Below, piece after piece: positions 8,920 to 20,479 of a stretch of DNA of 27,674 bases; the first letter of the stretch is position 1, and each line of letters opens with the position of its first letter. Below the pieces are notes generated by a model. It saw only the letters and a program-made list of their open reading frames with translations, did no database searches and was not told the DNA's origin. The translations under genes were made by a program, and so were the position numbers. Source of the stretch: Azolla pinnata (lineage: Eukaryota > Streptophyta > Polypodiopsida > Salviniales > Salviniaceae); NCBI GenBank assembly GCA_037176905.1, contig JBBBWG010032031.1, positions 11,177 through 38,850 on the forward strand, read 5' to 3'.

Positions 8920-10700
8920 AGTGCTGATATTAGTTCAATTGATAAATTTATATAATTTATTTAATTTTACATATTTATGCAATAAAAAATAACTCAAATA
9001 ACAAATATAAATCAAAACAAGATATAAATATAGCCTTCTCATGTGTTTCTTTTTTCATTAAAATTTCAGATCAAGAAAGCTTTGGCATTTTCATGCTATT
9101 CCTCGGCACATTGGATTGGCTCGATGCATGGCGAAATTTAGCTTTCTGATCGGGACTCGTTGGTTACTCGGATCACGCAATTTGTGAAGCTGAATTCTTA
9201 GGGTTATTTGCAGAAAGAGAATCATTGGATCGGTTGGGCTAGGTCCAAGCTTCCAAATGCGCTAAACAATGGACGATTTGTAATGCAATCGCGTGTGATG
9301 CTCCATGGGCATCCCAACCTACGTCCAACTTATGCATCGTTCTAGACCCTGTTAACCCAGGTTAGTACTAGAATCTTGGAGGGGATCGCACCAAAAGAAT
9401 TTCATATTAGCGCTATCAACACTTGGAATTGAATCATTTGACATTTGGGCTCGTTGATCGTTCAATAACGAGGCTTAGCCTAGTGTGTCTATGCATGAAA
9501 GGTTCCAAGTCAAGTTTATTGTCCAATTCAACTCTTTTCATAATAGCTAGCTTCCTGATCTTATCAAGAACTCCCAACAACAGCATTTTGGGAATCTGAC
9601 CTTGCCATCGAAAAGACTTATTGATGTACTTGAAGCATAAAAACAAAATCCCATGACATATCCTATTGTGGTTGGAAGAGAATGGGTTGAAACTTGAGAA
9701 GCAAACAAAGCAATTATTTCTACATATTGTCGGAAGTTGTAACCAAAAAACGTAAGACTGAATCGAAGAAGATATGATTATATCCAACAAAGGGTAATTG
9801 ACGTTCAATTAACAGGATTACGCACATCAACCTCACCAAATGCAAAGCAAATTTCATCATATAATGTGTTAGAAGGTAGGCATGCACCCCTACATTTTCC
9901 TACATTTCAGCAAAGTGCGCATTATACTTCATAGCCCAATCTATCTATGGATGCATCATGAGTTGCATTTAACCTTTCAAACCATTTCTTCATCTCTACA
10001 AACAATATGTAACAGAATTCAGCTTTTGCTTGCCTTTTGAATCCTTTTCCTCATCTTGCCATACAATTCTACTAAGTTGATGTTAAAAACAGCGATTGTG
10101 TATGTTTGAAATGCAATATGACAAATCATTCTCTGCAGAAGCGTTTCGTTAACAAGATAGGAACTACTCCCAAATTGGGTGCAGCATGCCTCCTTTTGCT
10201 TGATCCCTTGGGCTGTTATTTTTCAAACATTAGCCATGCTTAATCAAGAATAAAGATTCATAACCTCAGCTGCTATTTTTTCAAACCTTGGCCAATCTTA
10301 ATCAAGAATCCTTCACCACTTTGCCTGTGGATTTTCAACAGTACTTTCCTAGCCTAGGTATAGAAGTATAAAATACAATTGGATCTGATGCATACCACAG
10401 GTACCTTGCTAGATTTCACAACTAAAAGCTGTGTGGCTACCTTGTGCTAAGAATATGCCATTTATGTCACAGATTACATTGAGGTTTCTTGTATGCTCAA
10501 TTCATTCAACATAAATATATTATGAAAAAATAACAGTGAATTATGTCAAGTTCGCAAATGCAATTTTTTGCCATTGGATTTACAAAACACGCAATGCTGA
10601 CAAGATACCACAACAGTAATACAATCTCTCTCCAGCATACCACATTATTTGATTGAAATTACCAAGTTCTGACTGCAGTAAGCATGAGGTTAGGTCACCT
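8920..10700. other. Intergenic region, no gene recognised
   Basis: This is the spacer between the tRNA gene and the kinase stop codon, AT-rich with scattered stops. The longest open frame (9434-9808, minus, 124 codons) matches no family I recognise and has no supporting context. It is more likely chance or an unrecognised repeat. The last ~150 bases presumably include the 3' UTR of the kinase gene. Confidence 0.5.
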
Positions 10701-11968
10701 TTATCGGAAGCTTAAAGACCTCAGGCTCAGGTTCCTCTTTGGACTCCTCAGCATCCGTCTCCAAAAGCTTTGTTTCACACACAAAGGCTTGATTCTTACA
10801 AGTTCATTAATGATCTCTCCAAATTCTGGTCGAATTGTAGGGTCCTTATGCCAGCAGTTCTGAATCAACCTGAGATGTTTCGCTTATGAAGAATTTATCT
10901 CAATTCTCCCTCAAATGTGTTAAGGAAAATGTATAGACATATTTAATTGATTTCTATTATGACATACAGGAAATCCCCATGACATGATTTATTCTTATGC
11001 TTGCACTTTAAATTCTAGCTTATTGAAGTAGACTTTGAAGAGACGCCTTTAACATAGTTGAGGAAGTGAAAGTACTTCATATTCATGAAAATGGATTCAC
11101 CAAACCAACTCTATAACAAATACATTGATTGGCAGGTCTACTGGCTTCATTTTTCACAATGCCTCTGTAATTTTAAATATTTTACTATCAAGCTAATATT
11201 ATTTTCACTTACTCTTTCAGACCGTCAGGATAATATTTATCCTTCATTTTGAAGGGCGGCCTCTGGTTTTGGTCACAAACAACCTTAATCAATTCCTCCT
11301 CTGTCTTCGAAAAGAAATCTGTGGTGCCCTCGATCATCTGCACGAATATAAGATCACTCTTCATTTACCCAAAGCAAGGTGATCATAAGATCAAAGAGCA
11401 GTTAAATAGTTAACATACCTGATACAAAATTAGTCCAAATGAATAGACATCCACTTTCTTGTCAAACGCCTTTCCCAACAATCGCTCAGGAGCCATATAA
11501 TGATCTGCAACCATAGGCAAAAAACAAATTTTAGCCGAGTTTCAAGTCTTCATTCAATGGACTCAACTTTGAGAATAGCATGAGCTAGTACTTACGAGCA
11601 GAGTTCTTTGCATCTGGTTGTACCTCAGAGGAGGGCTTAAGAATCTGACCAAGCTGAAAATCTGCTACCTTGAGACAACCCACTCTATCCCGAAGTATAT
11701 TTCTGACAACTTACTGAGCAGAGAATAAATTATTGTGTCTTTTCTCTCTCTCTCTCTCCATACAAGTTAAGCAGATAGCACCCTTGATTGTCAAGATTAG
11801 CAGAAGTTCTGTTTTCTAGTAGAACAATCAAAAGAACAAATAGGTTCCCAGTTTTCAAATTTTATATCTGCTCCTAATCCCATGATGTCCAGTATTTTTG
11901 GATAACTTACTGACACTCCTAACCCCACAAAGCATATTTGCGACAACTTACTGAGAAAAGAATAATTA

Positions 11969-12007
<39 letters not shown>

Positions 12008-15000
12008 TCTCTTTGTCTCTCTCTCTCTCTCTCTCCCTCTCTCTCCCTTTCTCTCCCTCGAAGTTCGTAGAGGGATCCAAGAAACTAATATGTTCCCAGA
12101 TTTCAAATTTTATATCTACAATTTAAAATTTACTCCGTGATATCCAATATGTTTGGCTGTCCTATATTTGACTTTTTGCTGCTAATCTGATGACTTATCA
12201 AAGTTACACCTCAAAGAGTTGTCCAGCATGGCTCATTGTAGATACACTTCAAGCTGTGCATTACACTTTACTCGTTGAGGTTACCCTATGCTTCGTAAAA
12301 GATATAACTAGGTCTATAGTGATGCAACGGGATAGATCAGGTATAAAATGCGTCTACGAGTAAAGGAATAAAAAAGCAAGGAAAAGAGATTATGTATACC
12401 ACAAGGCACTAGCAAATGGACAACAAATCACACACGATGGTTACCCGGAAGTTCAGAGCAGATATTCTCTAGATATGGTGATTACAAATTATGGGGCTTC
12501 ATGCTTCAAATTTATCTCTTTCTGAAACCAGGATTCAGCATTCAAACATATTAGATTACCTTTGGCAGCTAGCAGATATGCTCAGTCAGATACTGAAGTG
12601 GTATGCAGACACTAGGGATATTGTGTATGCTAGCTTTCCAAGTTCCATATCCAGAAAAGGAAAGCTGCCACGTGTGAAGCTGTACATACTAGCAGTATAT
12701 AGATTTATGGAGTAACAACTCGATAACTTGGTCTTCCAAGGAAAGCAATATTCCTGAAGAACAAGGGATATGATGCATCCCTTATTGTTCTTTCTTTATG
12801 AACTCAGGGTTTAGGTTTTTTTAGAGCTCCACATCCAAAAAAAGGAAATTCGGGACTTGTCAAGTTGCATGTACTTAAAGAATTATAAATTTATGAAGGA
12901 AGTTTTCGTTTACAAGTTAGGCTTTACAATTTATAACTGGAAAATGGAAAAAAGTGCATTACCTTGGCCTCAATTGGGAGTGAAAAATTGCCTCAGGTTT
13001 CCACTGATGCAAATAATTCAATCCTCTGCAAGAAGAATGAATGGAGCTTAGCCATAAAATGGATGTGAGAATAGCAAGGATAAGCATGGAGTACGTTTTA
13101 ACTGCAAGAAAACTAAATATTGCCATTTCATACAAAGTAAAGACAGGAAAATGAACAGTTCGGTTTACAGAATAGAAGGAAAACATGAACGCTTAACTAT
13201 TTCCTTAATTTGTTCAGGAAAGATTGAGGCCTGTGTTTGACCTTGCAATGTCAAGAGCGTATCTAACGGCTTTAACTAGCTCCAATTGGTCTTTCTGATC
13301 CAAATACCAATGCAAATCCCCCTGTATCAGCCATCAACTTAAAAAATAAATCTCCATCAATGCATAGAGGGTGCCCCCACAAGTACTACATTGACATTCC
13401 CATATTTATTCATCTTACATCAAATCATACATAGTCTATAGTTTTATTATGTCACATGAGCTCAGCACTCTTCACTTATGTTAAAAACTTGAAATTTGAG
13501 GAAAACGAAGTGTACCCTCCCATCAAAGTACATGCACATAGACATAGCAACAGACTCCACCAAAAACTAAAACTTTTGTAAAACAATGAAAAGCTCAGCT
13601 GTTTAAGGGAGTTCAGTCGTCATTGAAGAAAAATAGTGATATCATTGCATTTGACACAAGAAATTTGCGCTATACTGACAAGTATAAAATGAAACAGTCA
13701 GAGAAAACAATATTTAGCATAAATGCAGCTCAAGAAGCTGTACTATTAATCAGGAAATATTCAAAATATCCCTAAATTGTTCTTTACTTCCCAATGGCCT
13801 TGATCAGCCCACAGAATGAAATGAGATGAATTTACTATCGTACAATTACTCCAAGTGCAGATATAATTAAGGAAGACTCAAAAGGGCATTAATTGACCAC
13901 AGAATTGCCAAATAATAGACTTAACATACCCCAGCACAATGCTCAACAATGATACGCATTGGTGTGCTTTGAGTTACAGCACCTAAAAATTGTACAATGT
14001 TTGGATGCCGCAGCTTTTGTAGTAACGCTAATTCCCTCCGAAAAACAGACCTGCATTATGCAAGTTATAAACAGGAAGCACCAGGCACATAGAATAAGCA
14101 CTTTGATACTAGTAATTCAGCATAATGATTGAAGATACTTGCTCCAAAAGGTTTATAACAGTGCAAGAAATTCAAGCTTAAGTTGGAATTGTTTTATGAT
14201 GCAGCTAAACATGAATGACTAAACTTTGACCACTATTATTATTACCATGTATGATGACATGTCCACAGAAAGTGAATCCTAAGAGAAATACAATTACTTC
14301 CTACTTACAATTTACAGAAAAACTCAGTACCAATGTACAAAAATCCACAAGAACATACAGTATGACACTTTTTATTTTCAATAAAATGATGTTCTATGCA
14401 TATTGCAGTTTGAAATCCTACTGTTGCAAAGGCTAAGCCATAACAAATGATAACTTACACAATTTGTGGCTGGTTTGACAGGTCGCAGGGGATTTCCTTT
14501 ACAGCAACTTGAGTACCATGCCATTTAGCTATCGTATACTGCACATTGACTCATTCACAATTATATGCATTAGAAAATAACATGATTTCAATGTTCAGAA
14601 ACAAGAGAGAACAATGCAATCAATCATGGAATCCTCAGATAGCTTCATTTCTCGAGATAACATCAGATAGTGGCTTCCAAATGTTTAGCTTTGCTCAGAT
14701 TTCTCACACCATGGCTATGTAATCTATACTTTGTGAGTACAAATCTTGTTATGCCACATGAACAGTACATGGGGCAAAGCCTCAAGGTGAGCCTTAACCG
14801 TAGCCACCCAATTTCTTGTAACGGTGGTAACATTGTCAGTAGTTGACTCACTTATTTTAATGATAAAGGGGTAGGCTGCAACTTCACAGGACTATCTCCT
14901 AGTATAGCTCAAGTCCAGGACTTGATTTCAGTCTTTGGTTTTCGTATTTCCTTTATTTACAGCTACATGTGTATCTTTTGTCTTAGTTTATTCTATTTCT

Positions 15001-16803
15001 CAAAACCCTTCAGACTACAGCACACTGACCTCTACTATCAAACACTTGCACTAAGCCTTGTCTTCATAATCTACTACATTTTGGAAGCAATGACAATATG
15101 CATTGCTAAATGCATGCATGTCCAAAATGATTTAAACAATTTGTAGCTCAACTTCCACACAACTTGGACTTTCACTAGATATTTTAGTTGGACAAGAGTA
15201 CTAAGATATCAACTTGACATTCAGATAGTTTAGGATTTTCTCATAATGAGGGATTACCTCGGGCAGCTTGGGATCTGGCTTGCACATAAGTAGCTCTTCT
15301 GCATGTACTTCATACTCCGGAACATCAGCTACATTTGCAACTTGCATTGGAGCTTGTTTAGAGACTTTCTGCAGTACAAAAAACTTTCTCATGGATAAAA
15401 GTGGTACTGATAGAGCCAGTGCTTAGATTAGAAAACCCAATTTCGATCTTTCATGCACGAAAATTTCCTACTGTTGCAAAAACTATACATGCTAGGTTCT
15501 TGATATAGAACAGATAGCCAAAGAATTGAGGTACATCTTCTGATTCAAAGTTTTAAATTTTGATACAAATATTATATTGGCTGCTAATGCTGCTTAAAGT
15601 GAACGTTTTATATCAAACATTGTACTGGCTTTAAATTCCGTCAAAGTTTCAAATAAACTGTTGTATTGGCTCCAAATGCACCTTAATATGTCTATAAAGA
15701 GAAAATTGATAATTTGGACAATCATTAACTTACAGGAAGTGTGGCACCAGCTTTTTCCAAAATCTCACATACTTCCTTGTTTCCATAATGTTTTGCATCT
15801 AAAAGAGGCTGCAAGAAAAAGAAAATGAAAACGAAAAACACGTTGGAAGAGGAAGAGGAAAGAAAGAAAGAAAGAAAATTAAGAGGCCAAAATGACCTAT
15901 AAGACTGAACAAGAAAATACATCTTTAGTTGTTCCATGTCTGAAAAAGAAAAGATAATAAGATAAACTAAAACAGATAAAATGCCATACTGAGGATGGAA
16001 GCAGCAGCTTATGTTTTCTTGCTACCACAGGAATGATATCATCTGTTTTTGTTCTTTAGACTGAAATTTATCCCAAAGGGAAAAAACAAAGAGAAGAAAG
16101 AAATTGAAGAATATTCGGGGGTGAAAGCATGTGCATGGGAACATAGAATCAACTAATTAGCTATTCATTGTGTACTTCAAAATATTGGAGCTAATAAACA
16201 AATTCAAGAAGCTATATCTAAGCATGTTTAGTTTATAATTAAATATCTCTATTTATGTTACATTAAATTTACCTAGTTGTTTGTCTTTAAGTTGATCAAA
16301 TTTATTCTTATTGTGTAAACTAAACAACTTTCTGGAAACTAATCAGCTATGCCATTGACAAGCTATCAACACCCCAGGAGGACAATGAAAGTCCTTGGCA
16401 TATTTACCGTACTACCCCATCGATCACGAGCATTGAAGTTGGCACCGTGTTTCAGGAGGAGATTCACGACATTAGAATGACCTTCGCAAGCAGCAACATG
16501 GAGAGCTGTCCGATCATCGAAATCTCCACCGTTCACATCACTTCCCTGCGCAAGCAGTTCCTCAATACCTTGGACGTCCCCTTTGCTGGAGAGGAAAAGA
16601 AGCATCATGGCTTTGTCGAGGTCCTCCGGAAGCGAAACCACTGACCCGGATCCATCCTCTCCTTGTCCATGGTAATCATCATCATCATCATCATCATTAT
16701 CATAATCGTACCTCCTTTGCTCAGGAGCTTTGGAAGATTGCCTTCCAAGAACAAATCGATGCCTCATTTTTTCCAATATGGCTCTGGTCGCCAACTGCTC
16801 CAT
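10701..16803 (-). CDS. Ankyrin-repeat ILK-family protein kinase, catalytically degenerate
   Basis: Integrin-linked-kinase family of plant Raf-like signalling kinases. Coding exons, 5' to 3': 16803-16408, 15808-15734, 15368-15258, 14538-14459, 14050-13930, 13321-13242, 13025-12963, 11702-11596, 11504-11419, 11337-11213, 10869-10701. All introns are GT-AG and all joins in frame, giving 470 residues, normal for the family. The start ATG directly follows an in-frame TAA. Order: basic N-terminus with LGRQSS, a poly-Asp run, two to three ankyrin repeats (~66-157, with [11 protein letters not shown] and ARDRWGST), then the kinase domain from ~195. Seen there: the VAVK lysine K208, helix-C Glu E227 (FRRELALL), LRHPN, MAPE (348-351), VDVYSFG, and Arg428 (TIRP). 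The glycine loop is absent. The catalytic loop reads HSQLRPRN (303-310) and the DFG site reads DFQ (323-325), so phosphotransfer is doubtful. The protein tail is uncertain because a second frame is open over the end of the last exon. Confidence 0.9.
11694..12115 (-). repeat. Duplicated segment around ILK exon 8 acceptor, with CT tract
   Basis: Sequence at 11694-11900 is repeated at about 11930-12115. Matching anchors are ACAACTTACTGAG at 11706 and 11943, and TTCCCAG-TTTCAAATTTTATATCT near 11845 and 12092. The first copy contains the start of exon 8 and its acceptor (TTGTCAG|AAATATA, gene sense). In the second copy, upstream in the intron, the acceptor AG is changed (TTGTCGCAAATATG). Each copy is followed by a CT microsatellite, short at about 11742-11760 and long at about 11971-12059 (a GA tract in the gene's sense). 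The Leu/Ser open frame over the CT tract is an artefact. Confidence 0.75.
16674..16708 (-). repeat. Trinucleotide repeat encoding poly-Asp in ILK exon 1
   Basis: A run of ATC on + (GAT in the gene's sense), with a few interruptions, encodes an Asp-rich stretch (DNDDDDDDD) at about residues 34-43. Such tracts vary in length between alleles. It lies between the basic N-terminus and the first ankyrin repeat. Confidence 0.85.
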
Positions 16804-18291
16804 TTAGGCTTGACAACTGGCAAAAAAAGAGTTCGATGTCAATTCCATACCTGAACAGGACCTGTAAGCCATTCCCTTCCATTAACAGTTGACAAATTGT
16901 AAAGATTGAGTTCTTTTGCGAGCATAGATTCAGCCCTTCTCCCATAAAGCAATTCACGTCATTTTTAGACTATAATAGGACATTTCACTTCTTCTTGTCA
17001 GCTTCTCCATTCATGCTTAGCAACTGGCACAAAAAATATCACATCACAAACCAATATGTCCTCATCAATGCTTAACTACTTGCGAAGATAAGTAATCTTT
17101 CAAGAAGAGCCAATACTTCCACTCCTCTTTCAAATGTTGATGCTTAACGAGTTTCAAAGATAATCATTTTCATGCGAGAAAACCTTGTACTTCTTTTGGG
17201 TTCCATCTTCTTTTTCCTCCATTGATGGTAGTAACTGGCAAAAATTTATCATGTTATTTTGTACCTGAACAGACCCATAAGTCATTCTGCTCAATACACA
17301 ATTAACAACTTGTAAAGATTAAGTCATTTTTAAAGCAAAGTAATGCTTTCACTTCTCTCCTCCACCAATGCTCAACAACTTTCAAAGATCAAGTCATTTA
17401 TACACAAAAAAGGACCCTTCACTTTTTGGGTTGCCACCTTCTTCTTCCCAGTTGATGCTTAACTAGAGAAAAGCTACCATGCTATTTTCGTGTCTGAACA
17501 AATCTATAAGCCATTATTCTGCATCAATGTACAACAACTCCCAAAATTTGAGTCAATTTATAAGCAAAAACACTATCTCCACTTCTTCTCCCCTTCACAG
17601 GGGAAAAGAAACTTACGAAGATTGAGTAATCTCTACGCAGGGAAAAGAAACAACCTTTTACTTCTTCTCTCCTTCACTCATACTTAACGACTTGCAAATA
17701 TCAAATCAATCTTATAAAGAAAACTAAAAAATTTAACTCCATCACCTCCGTTCTGTTCATTGAAGTCGAACATTGATCAATAAAAAACATCAGTTCGTTT
17801 TTAAGGAAAACAAAGCTTCAATGACTATGGAAGAACAATCTCATCTTCCTTCTTTTTTCTTGAGGTCATTTTGCATGAGTACAATGACAGTAATTATGAT
17901 AATATGCATTTCCATAGGCAAATTTTAGACCTTGGGAGCAACTTTAGAATCAGTGTTACAAACCTTAACCGTACAATGACTAAAATGCAGATTAAATTAT
18001 TCAACTTTTGTAAAAGAAACTGAGATTTTATGGCATAATCGATGAGAAACAAAAGCCCCCTAATCAGATAGTGTAACGAGCTTCTATAAGCATACCTTAT
18101 ACTTTGGAAACGCAGAAGACACAATAGCATGCAAGAGAAAAGATCGTGAGGGAGGGAGGGATCAATCTTGTAAGCAGCATCATGACAAAAAGCCTTTGAG
18201 TATGGTTTAGGAATACAGCGAACTGTGAGCACTACCGATGGAACAAGCCAAATGTGGGATTGAATCCGGAAAGAGGAGGCAACGACCTGAC
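16804..18291 (-). other. ILK 5' leader with a probable 1.5-kb intron
   Basis: Upstream of the ATG the gene sense reads TTTTTTTGCCAG|TTG, a strong acceptor with AG at 16818-16817. This leaves a 13-base leader before the start codon. The best matching donor is AAAG|GTCAGG at 18292/18291, after a GC-richer block (18292-18425) that resembles a noncoding first exon. The intron would be 16817-18291. The acceptor is well supported by sequence; the donor choice is tentative. The 246-codon frame crossing 17894-18634 shows no family features and is discounted. Confidence 0.55.
16812..17600 (-). repeat. Four-unit degenerate ~215-bp tandem repeat in the ILK leader intron
   Basis: On + the anchor CAACTGGC-AAAAA, or a variant of it, recurs at 16814, 17021, 17232 and (as TAACTAGAGAAAA) 17460, spaced 207-229 bp. 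Units share CTGAACA-ACC-TAAGCCATTCTG, then ACAACTTGTAAAGATTGAGTCA, then TTTCACTTCTTCTCC blocks. In the gene's sense the anchor reads poly-T followed by GCCAG, so the acceptor used for the ATG exon is itself one end of a repeat unit. A fifth, separate copy lies at 25882-26088. Confidence 0.75.
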
Positions 18292-18425
18292 CTTTGGCAG
18301 CGACGGCTGGAACGGAAGGATGATGAGCGGCAAGGGTTGAAGCTTTTCCGCTGTAGAACCTGGGACGGAGCAGGAGCAGGCGCAGGCGCAGGGAAGAAGG
18401 CCAAACGAAGACAATTCTGATCTGA
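18292..18425 (-). other. Putative noncoding first exon of the ILK gene
   Basis: This is a GC-rich island in AT-rich surroundings, ending in the AAAG|GT donor used to propose the leader intron. On + it contains a GGAGCAGGAGCAGG / GCGCAGGCGCAG purine-rich repeat. Open frames in it (for example an Ala-Pro repeat) are short and have no family features. The 5' boundary is guessed from the TATA-like site about 35 bp further upstream. Confidence 0.4.
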
Positions 18426-18458
18426 TCGCGATGAGTCAAACGCAAATGGAAGAAGATG

Positions 18459-18467
18459 TATTTATGA
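18459..18467 (-). promoter_or_regulatory. TATA-like box of the ILK promoter
   Basis: The gene sense reads TTCATAAATACATC, a CATAAATA element about 30-40 bp upstream of the proposed first exon. Position and sequence fit a plant TATA box, but no transcript start is known. Confidence 0.4.
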
Positions 18468-18835
18468 ACGTACATATACGTATACGTACAGAGGTCCGTA
18501 CATACATATGTATATAGGGCCGTATATATATGTATATGTATAGAGGGCCGTATATAAACGTATATAAGACCGTACATACGTGTGTAGATAGGACCCGTGT
18601 CTATATACGTATGGGTATAGGACCGCGTATTCATCGATGTAGGAATGCTTTAAATATTTAGGACTGTACGTACGTATTCGCTATCTTGGACCGTCGTACA
18701 TGCGTGCATCTTAATGTACGCGGGAATGAATATGTATTCGAGGGATCGTACATACGTATTCGTGTACGTAGGGGAATGTTGTGGCATCATGCATTTTAGG
18801 CCATGCACAGGATACGGAAGGAATGTAACGTACGT
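18468..18835. promoter_or_regulatory. Degenerate ACGT-rich repeat array upstream of ILK
   Basis: The array has twelve ACGT cores, at 18468, 18478, 18484, 18558, 18578, 18607, 18668, 18672, 18754, 18766, 18828 and 18832, mostly as TACGTA. A second motif, AGGRCCGTA-like, recurs about every 25-35 bp (near 18492, 18516, 18543, 18567, 18592, 18617, 18659, 18685). ACGT is the core bound by plant bZIP factors, and TACGTA is their A-box. The array sits immediately upstream of the TATA-like site. It may instead be a microsatellite-like repeat without function. Confidence 0.5.
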
Positions 18836-20479
18836 TTGGAAATTCGGGCATTTGGAAGGCATGAGATTCGATTTCACTCCAGCTAGGACGATGTATTTCG
18901 TCATCACGAAGATGGGTAGCTATGTCCTTTGATTGCCATAAGAATGGGTCCCTGCGGTTGTACAGAATTTCTTCGGTCACCATTATTATGGCAGTAGGAG
19001 AACGGAGGAACGATCAACTTGCTTTTAGAGATCGGTAGTGGGCACAAAGGATGGTCATGGCAAAAGTGTAAGTAATGGGAGTGCAAAGCTTGTGGAATGC
19101 AAACTCATGGTGAGTGCTTGCAGGAGAGGTACTGAAGCACATTGTTGATTAAGATGTACTTTTTCCAAAAGATCGAGCAACAAAAAAAATGAGAGATTCA
19201 ATTCAGGTAGAGGTAAAATGAGAGATTTAGCGATGAGGATTGCGATTGTGAAGATCGTGAGTGTGAATTACATGGGAAAAGAGTTAAACAATCAGAGTCA
19301 ATCTAATCCTTACTAGATGCATTATCGTTAAAGCTTAAACACCATCAAATCTTAAAGGGGCAATGATTATTTCTATCCTTGGGATCCCTTATTTGATCTA
19401 GTACAAACTATGCAAAGTGGGGAAATATGATACCCGTAATGATTGGTTTTCTTAAACCACAATGTGAATATACGTCATTATTGTCGACAATTGCATCAAA
19501 GATTGGCATAATTATAAGAGGAAAATAAAGTTATCGGGCCCTTCAAAGTGCATCATTGCGCCTTGGTAAGACTCTAAACTAAATTACTCTTACTAATGGA
19601 AGCACTTTGGAGTAGAAAGTAGAATACGTGGGACTTTTGAATGACTATTTTTATTGCTGTTATATAGGAGATGCGATCATGGATTATCCAAAAAAGAAGT
19701 TGCCCGATGAAGTTTAAAATCCAAAACTAGATAGTATGTAGCCAAATTAAAATAAACGCATTTTAACAACAAATAATATTTTTTCAAGAAAGTGTATCTT
19801 TTTAGTGGATGCATTTCAACAACAAAGAGTATCTTTTCAATGGATGTATACAATGTGACATTTACTACCATCAAATTTTGAGAATGGTATTAAAAATTTT
19901 TAAAGTATAAGATATAATTCATTATTTATGGATATCAAAATTGTGGAGATGGATATTGACCAATGTCATTTGAATCCTATATAGACAAATATGGAATCAA
20001 TTTAATGTGATAAGGTTCACAACTCAAATAAAGAACCCTTAAACCACAATCATTCTTGGAATATCGACAAGGATACTATAATAACTACAAATGAAAAGTT
20101 AACCCTACGAAAGGCTAATTAATGAGAAATTAATACATGACATTAATCTCAAGTTTTTTGTACTAAATCTAATAAATGATGGTTTCACAATAATGAGAGT
20201 AAATAAATATATCCAAGTAATAAAGCCTTCATTGAGCCAAAGCTAAGTCCAACATTCCATTTTTATATAGTTTCCAAACCAATATTCACATATTAATTTA
20301 TGGGTAACAATAGCGGCAACCAAGAATAACCTACCCATAAGTCAATTTATTCATAACACTAAAAATGAGAGTTAGTTAAAAAGGAAAAAGATATTACTCT
20401 TTGTTAATCTTTGTAGCCGGATTCTTTTCATTTACATGTAACTCTTACTTTATAATAAACAAAAAGGTTTTTTGTGTGC
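18836..20479. other. AT-rich intergenic DNA with a small tandem repeat
   Basis: No gene is recognised on either strand. Within it, 19758-19855 holds a roughly 53-bp degenerate tandem repeat (GCATTTTAACAACAAA at 19758 and GCATTTCAACAACAAA at 19811, with GTATCTTTT-ATGGATG elements). Base composition falls sharply after ~19150. Confidence 0.5.

Noticed and set aside
9434..9808. 124-codon minus-strand open frame as a gene
   Set aside because: No recognisable motif, splice context or promoter, and composition like the surrounding spacer.
10740..10800. A 32-nt intron joining the two ILK tail frames
   Set aside because: It has GT and AG ends and would restore a frame, but is well below the usual minimum plant intron length.
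11938..12126. Ser/Leu repeat open frame
   Set aside because: It encodes only the CT microsatellite inside an ILK intron.
17894..18634. 246-codon minus-strand open frame
   Set aside because: It spans the ACGT array, the GC-rich putative leader exon and intron sequence. The N-terminus is Tyr/Thr/Ile repeat and no domain is visible.
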